From the NCBI GenBank assembly GCA_963788115.1, contig CAWBFD010000002.1:434001-498000 (forward strand): 64,000 nucleotides of DNA, read 5' to 3'. Shown piece after piece: positions 60,225-64,000 of this stretch (position 1 is its first letter; each line of letters starts with the position of its first letter). Origin of the DNA: CAWBFD01 sp963788115 (GTDB lineage Bacteria > Actinomycetota > Thermoleophilia > Solirubrobacterales > 70-9). A program made the position numbers and the translations under genes. Under the pieces are notes generated by a model. The model made no database searches and had not been told where the DNA came from. It was given only the letters and a program-made list of their open reading frames with translations.

Positions 60225-60247
60225 GCCACGCAGTGTAGGTTCGCACC

Positions 60248-60738
60248 ATGCGAAAACTCATAGTCCAGCAGTGGGTTACCGTCGACAACATCGCCGCGGA
60301 GGAGGACGGCGGGCTCAGCTTCGTGTCAGGGGAGCCCTTTTCCGAGACCACCAACAATGCGTTCAAGGCAAGCGTGATGGGGTTCATCGACTCGGTCGAC
60401 ACGATGATTCTCGGCGCGAATACCCACGCCCAGTCCAAGGGCTACTGGCCGTACGCCGACGACCAGGGCGAGTACGGCGAGAAGCTCAACAACCTCACCA
60501 AGTTCGTCGCCTCGTCGAAGCTGGATGACGCCCCCTGGGGCGACTTTCCCGCCGCGACCGTGACGCGCGACCCGGCCGCCACCATCCGGGAGCTCAAGGC
60601 GCTGAGCGGCAAGGACATCTGGCTGTGGGGAGCTTGAAACTCATGCACTCCCTGCTGGACGCCGGCGTCGTCGACGAAGTTCAGATGCGGGTCTGCCCGG
60701 CGTCACGCGGCAAGGGAACGCGCATTTTCGAGGATTAA
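60248..60738 (+). pseudogene. DHFR-like (RibD C-terminal domain) reductase, single frameshift
   Basis: ATG 60248 follows TAGGTT (60236-60241) by six bases. The frame reads KLIVQQWVTVDNIAAEEDGG to SGKDIWLWG, then hits TGA; the next frame continues LKLMHSLLDAGVVDEVQMRV and GTRIFED to 60738. Adding one G to the run 60627-60630 joins them into about 163 residues with a complete nucleotide-site motif. A homopolymer error is likely. Substrate unknown. Confidence 0.75.
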
Positions 60739-61042
60739 ATCGAGCTGCCCGTCGGTGTTGTCCTCCAAAACCACGGAACGTCGGATGCCTGAAAGCGCAC
60801 CTCGTCTCGCCCCGGCTGCTTGACGATCTTGAACGCCACCTGCACGTCGCGGTCATATCGGCCCTGGCCTCGAAAGTCAGGATGGGCGATGTGGTCAAAC
60901 GCTCCGGGAGCGGCTGCCGGTGCTGCCACACGGGGAGGCCGATCAAAGTTGCAACCGGGGAGCTCCGTGGCTGGCCAAGAAACTCCCCCGTCGGCCCCGA
61001 TCGAGGCAGTGGTGAGCGAGAAGCGCACCGTCTGGTGGAGCG

Positions 61043-61100
61043 TCAGATGAGCGAGGGCCGACTCCCGCAGCCCGGCGGCTTCGAGGGCGGCCTCGTGACC
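61043..61100 (-). repeat. Orphan 3' tail of an MSQE-family SnoaL gene
   Basis: The minus strand reads ALEAAGLRESALAHL, nearly identical in DNA to the end and downstream flank of the SnoaL gene at 57975 (58373-58412), but the stop codon is changed and no SnoaL body lies upstream. Its open frame runs on to 60735 without recognised domains. Confidence 0.55.
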
Positions 61101-61108
61101 CGATTGCC

Positions 61109-61267
61109 CTATTCGGGGACTCTGGGCGGCATTAGCGCCCCGATGATCCAGAACAGCGGAATGAAGATCCCGACGATGAACATGATCCAGTGGCCCTTTC
61201 GGATCGTGATGATCCCCAGCGTGACGAAGAGCAGGAAGTAGAGGATGCCGCCGATGACGAATTCCAT
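61109..61267 (-). CDS. 52-residue two-helix membrane protein
   Basis: The peptide starts MEFVIGGILYFLLFVTLGII, passes through TIRKGHWIM and ends with a second helix and PPRVPE. Two transmembrane helices with a basic loop are predicted. AAGGAGCGAA lies just before ATG 61267, a strong ribosome site. The pattern is a familiar small actinobacterial membrane protein; function unknown. Confidence 0.65.
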   Translation of the reverse strand: MEFVIGGILYFLLFVTLGIITIRKGHWIMFIVGIFIPLFWIIGALMPPRVPE

Positions 61268-61526
61268 TTCGCTCCTTGCCGGTTTCGGTTCGGTGTAGCG
61301 ACCGCGACCCTATAGGGCGAGGATCGCCCGCGCAGTGAAACCGACTCCCGCAGCCCGGCGGCTTCGTGCCTGAATTGGGCGAGTGAGTGCGCCGTCTAGT
61401 CTGCAAGAGCGCGGTCGGCCTCCCGTCGGGCCAGGCTCAGAACGAGCTCACGAAGCTCTGCGACGCGATTTCAAGCGCCGAGTAGACGCCCCGCGCAAAG
61501 GCGCTCTTCAGGCCCGCAGCTCCTTA

Positions 61527-61720
61527 GATTTGATCGACGCGACGATCATCCGGCGATTCTGCTGCCGGCGACGATGAAGCTGCTCGGCGATTGGAACTGG
61601 TACCTGCCCAGTTGGCTGGAATGGCTACCGCACGTCACCCACGAGCCCGAGCTGGGGCCGCTCGAAGACGGCTCACCACGCCGGAGTCCGAACCCAGCCG
61701 CGGGCCGCGAGTACCGCGGT
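61527..61720 (+). pseudogene. 3' remnant of an MMPL-family transporter gene
   Basis: DLIDATIIR, then after a one-base shift at 61552-61553 AILLPATMKLLGDWNWYLPS and WLEWLPHV: this matches my memory of the last transmembrane helix and tail of MMPL/RND exporters. The large upstream part of such a gene (over 2 kb) is absent, so this is a truncated leftover. Identification rests on one motif. Confidence 0.5.
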
Positions 61721-61747
61721 CATGCAGCTCGATCGAGCTCGGGGGGG

Positions 61748-61903
61748 ATGAATGGGTCTTCGGTCGCCGAGGCCGCCGAGCTGCTCGGGGTGACGCGCCA
61801 GCGCATCGGCGCACTCGTCGCGAGAGGGAAGCTGCGCTCCTACCCGCGTCCCGGCCAGCGCGTCGCTATGCGCCGCGCCCAGCTCAACGGGCTGCGGGGC
61901 TAG
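61748..61903 (+). CDS. 51-residue helix-turn-helix protein
   Basis: MNGSSVAEAAELLGVTRQRI followed by GALVARGKLRSYPRPGQRVAM and a short end resembles the excisionase/MerR-type DNA-binding fold used by small helix_turn_helix_17 proteins. A G-rich ribosome site precedes ATG 61748. It lies right after the MMPL remnant. It may be a free-standing regulator or a fragment. Confidence 0.5.
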   Translation: MNGSSVAEAAELLGVTRQRIGALVARGKLRSYPRPGQRVAMRRAQLNGLRG

Positions 61904-61924
61904 CGCCGCTCCTGGAGCCGTCCG

Positions 61925-63118
61925 TCATGGACGAGCGCGTAGCCACCTGACAGTCAGCCCGCCGCCGCGGATCACGCGGAGCGGCGGATAGGACGCGAGC
62001 CTCTCCTGCGCGGTCTTCGGGACCCCCCACGAGACGAGGTTCACGAAGAGCGGCCGCGACCCGCCGCCGGGGCGCCTCGGGGTTCGCTCGATCAGGGCGA
62101 GGCCCGCCTTCCTCGTCAGGCACGGATTGCGAAAGGCGCTCGGCCCGAGCGTGCAGTTGAAGCCGTTGATCTCCGTGGCCGTCCCGCTTCGGGAGACGAT
62201 CCGGCGCGTCAGCGGGTCCGGGCGCCTCGCCCGCGGCCGGGTGCTGACCACGACCTTGCTGCCGATGTAATACGGCAGGCGCTTGATATGGGTCCGTTGC
62301 CGGGCGCGAATGAGGAGCACGTCGCCGGCCTGAAGGCCCTCGAGCCGCCGCGAGTAGACGACGCGCGGGTCCTTGTGCGCAACGGAAGCCGGGAGCCTGC
62401 GCACCCGCCGATGTTTGGTGCTGCGGGTGCGCTTGGCGATCTCCGTGCCGTGGCGCGAGACGGCGGCGTTCAGCCGCGCCTTGCCTTGGTCGATGTGGCC
62501 GTCGAGGAGGTCCCATCCGACGACCACGACCTCGCCGCCCCTCGCCCGGCGGTGATGGGCGTCGACCACCATGTTCATCCGGCACCCCCTCGGCGGACAG
62601 GGAAGGCTTCGTCGGCGATCGATCACAACTGAGCCCCTGGCGATCACCAGCGGGCAATGGTGGTTGCGGGTGGGCCGGCTCTGCTCACAGGTCAGCTTGA
62701 CCGCCCGCGAGATTGCCCGCGTCCTGCGGCCCGCCGCGCGGGGCCGCTTGCCGATCACGATCTGGGCGCGGAGGTGGGGGTCGAAGCGGTAACGCCGGCC
62801 GATGCAGTGGGGCGCCGGCGTGAAGCAGGTCGTGCTCAGGGCCACCTCGCCGTTGAACCTGATCCGGTCCCCCCTCTTCACCCTCGGCAGCGCCACGGAG
62901 AGCACCGACCGCGTCCTGCGTCCGGGCCGCTTGGCGATCGGGACCGTCTCGCGCAACTCGCCGTGAGCCTTGGTCCACTTGGCGATCAATCCTCGGGTCG
63001 CGACGTGGTGCGGCTGGGTCTCCTGCGTCATGCCGGCGCCGACGATGCTCGGCGCCGCCAGGCCAGCCGCACACCCGGCCAGCGCGACCGCCCCGAGGCC
63101 TCCCGCCGCCCCTCTCAC
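61925..63118 (-). CDS. Large secreted basic protein, unknown family
   Basis: A 397-residue protein with an N-terminal export signal (GAVALAGCAAGLAAPSIVGA), possibly a lipoprotein at Cys 16. The mature part is very rich in Arg and has beta-strand character: RVKRGDRIRFNGEVALSTTC, LEGLQAGDVLLIRARQRTH, and a Cys-rich middle (SLPCPPRGCRMN). No catalytic motif seen. Codon bias supports coding throughout. It may be a surface or adhesion protein; function unknown. Confidence 0.7.
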   Translation of the reverse strand: MRGAAGGLGAVALAGCAAGLAAPSIVGAGMTQETQPHHVATRGLIAKWTKAHGELRETVPIAKRPGRRTRSVLSVALPRVKRGDRIRFNGEVALSTTCFTPAPHCIGRRYRFDPHLRAQIVIGKRPRAAGRRTRAISRAVKLTCEQSRPTRNHHCPLVIARGSVVIDRRRSLPCPPRGCRMNMVVDAHHRRARGGEVVVVGWDLLDGHIDQGKARLNAAVSRHGTEIAKRTRSTKHRRVRRLPASVAHKDPRVVYSRRLEGLQAGDVLLIRARQRTHIKRLPYYIGSKVVVSTRPRARRPDPLTRRIVSRSGTATEINGFNCTLGPSAFRNPCLTRKAGLALIERTPRRPGGGSRPLFVNLVSWGVPKTAQERLASYPPLRVIRGGGLTVRWLRARP

Positions 63119-63554
63119 GTGCCCGACTCGCTCAGGAACGTGGAATCGGTCAGCGGGTCGTCAACCCGGAGCACCCATGCACCGTACCCGCGGCAATAGC
63201 GGACCCAAGTCGAGCCCATGCTGAGCATGATGGGCCAGTGGCCGTGATCGTGCTCGCTCGCGAGCGCGTCAGGGCAGCCGTCGGCGAAGGTTCACGGTCG
63301 GGCCGGCTCGAGAAGAGACCGTCGGGCCCTCGCCAGCTTCGGGGCAGGGGTGAATGACCGACCGATCGGTTGTGCGCCGGATGGCGAACCGCTCGGCGTT
63401 TTCTCGTCGCCCACACGGGTAATCGCAGGGTGGTTCCCCCATCGGTTCCGCTCCGTCGCTTCGCGGTCTCGATGCGGGGTTAGCTGACAGGAGTGCGGGC
63501 CGCCGCGAGGCGGCCCCGCTCGTTCAAGGGGGGTCCCCGCCTGCTTTTGCCGCA
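63119..63554. other. Gene-free stretch with a terminator-like hairpin
   Basis: These 436 bases between the secreted protein and the STAS gene hold no convincing gene. A strong GC hairpin at 63495-63519 sits just after the STAS stop. Confidence 0.5.
63495..63519 (-). terminator. GC hairpin downstream of the STAS gene
   Basis: GGCCGCC-GCGA-GGCGGCC forms a perfect 7-base-pair stem with extra outer pairs. It lies 36 bases after the STAS stop on the minus strand. Confidence 0.45.
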
Positions 63555-63899
63555 TCAGTCGACGAAGAACAGTGCCTGATCCAGGCCACTGAGCTCGAAG
63601 GCTCGGACGACCTGCATCCCCTGCGGCCGCACGAGGATCAGGATGTGGTGGTCTCTCTCGATTCGTCGGTGGGCTCTGACCAGCACGGCCAGTCCGGTCG
63701 AGTCGATGAACTCCAAGCGGCTCACGTCGAGCACTATTTGCGAGCGCCCCTCCTTGTCCAGGCGGATCAGCTCATCCTCCAGGTCCCTGGCGTTCGAGCC
63801 GTCCATCTCGCCCCTGACCGTGACGAGGGCAGCGGTGCTATGCGGCTCGCTCAAGATCGTGAGCAAGCCTCGCTCGATCGATCGGGCTTGGTCGCTCAT
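63555..63899 (-). CDS. STAS-domain anti-sigma-factor antagonist
   Basis: A 114-residue STAS protein like SpoIIAA/RsbV. The phosphorylation site is Ser 67 in SRLEFIDSTGLAVLVRAHR; the N-terminal half has AALVTVRGEMDGSNARDLED. When unphosphorylated such proteins bind and neutralise an anti-sigma kinase, freeing a sigma factor. No kinase or phosphatase partner is in the window; its promoter region runs to the right edge. Start ATG 63899. Confidence 0.9.
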   Translation of the reverse strand: MSDQARSIERGLLTILSEPHSTAALVTVRGEMDGSNARDLEDELIRLDKEGRSQIVLDVSRLEFIDSTGLAVLVRAHRRIERDHHILILVRPQGMQVVRAFELSGLDQALFFVD

Positions 63900-64000
63900 A
63901 GCGACCCCCCGTTCTTCCTCTCGATAGAAACCGCTTGCGGGAGGGAGGGGGAGCCCTCCGCTCGGGTCAGCGGGTCGCGAAGCCGAGGTGAACCGGCTTG

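Noticed and set aside
60735..61406. Minus-strand frame of 223 codons
   Set aside because: It runs through a SnoaL tail fragment and the small membrane gene's region in another frame; only the last 90 codons look mildly coding and match nothing I know.
1..64000. CRISPR arrays, rRNA operons, insertion sequences, riboswitches
   Set aside because: No regularly spaced repeats, no rRNA-like conserved blocks, no transposase and no recognised riboswitch core were seen on reading the window.

Overview
The window is high-GC bacterial DNA that looks like an actinobacterium of the Thermoleophilia / Solirubrobacterales kind. This placement is inferred from protein style, not from rRNA. The clues are secreted proteins beginning with an LSYANVMATL-type leader, a dispersed family of small SnoaL-like proteins starting MSQENVE, and many genes that appear leaderless, with a TAGNNT or GATACT hexamer 6-11 bases before a GTG or ATG and no Shine-Dalgarno. 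No rRNA, intact tRNA, CRISPR array, integrase or transposase was found.

Layout. 1-4.9 kb: a surface-modification cluster with a cut-off sulfotransferase, a glycosyltransferase-like/sulfotransferase fusion, a double sulfotransferase and a membrane-anchored FkbM methyltransferase; another sulfotransferase lies at 9.2-9.9 kb. 5-8.8 kb: phosphotriesterase-like hydrolase, SnoaL protein, membrane protein, cyclophilin and lipoprotein. 10-14.6 kb: a nitrogen unit (amtB-glnB-glnA-PucR regulator) carrying a palindromic repeat that recurs inverted near 8.9 kb. 15-19.4 kb: GntR regulator plus 2-oxoacid dehydrogenase E1alpha-E1beta-E2, then a LysR gene and tandem terminator hairpins. 20.9-30.5 kb: epimerase-like protein, M1 peptidase, agmatinase family, two LSYANVM secreted proteins and small enzymes. 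30.5-39.3 kb: ECF sigma factor beside a possible anti-sigma protein, Ppx/GppA phosphatase, methylthioadenosine phosphorylase, a two-component system and a TetR/NmrA pair with a clear operator. 39.4-64 kb: accessory genes, namely small oxidoreductases, VOC, SnoaL, GNAT and DHFR-like proteins, an MFS exporter, aldehyde dehydrogenase, epoxide hydrolase, a second FkbM gene and a STAS protein.

Two cautions. From 31 kb onward at least nine reading frames are broken by single-base shifts, nearly all at short homopolymers, which suggests consensus errors rather than true gene death. Three genes (6120, 31047, 47341) have no ATG, GTG or TTG in frame at the expected start.

The most unusual items are the sulfotransferase/FkbM cluster, the dispersed palindrome, a 3'-half tRNA remnant at 44055 resembling an attachment-site scar, the SnoaL family with conserved flanks and orphan tails, a PII protein without Tyr51, and the widespread leaderless promoter layout.
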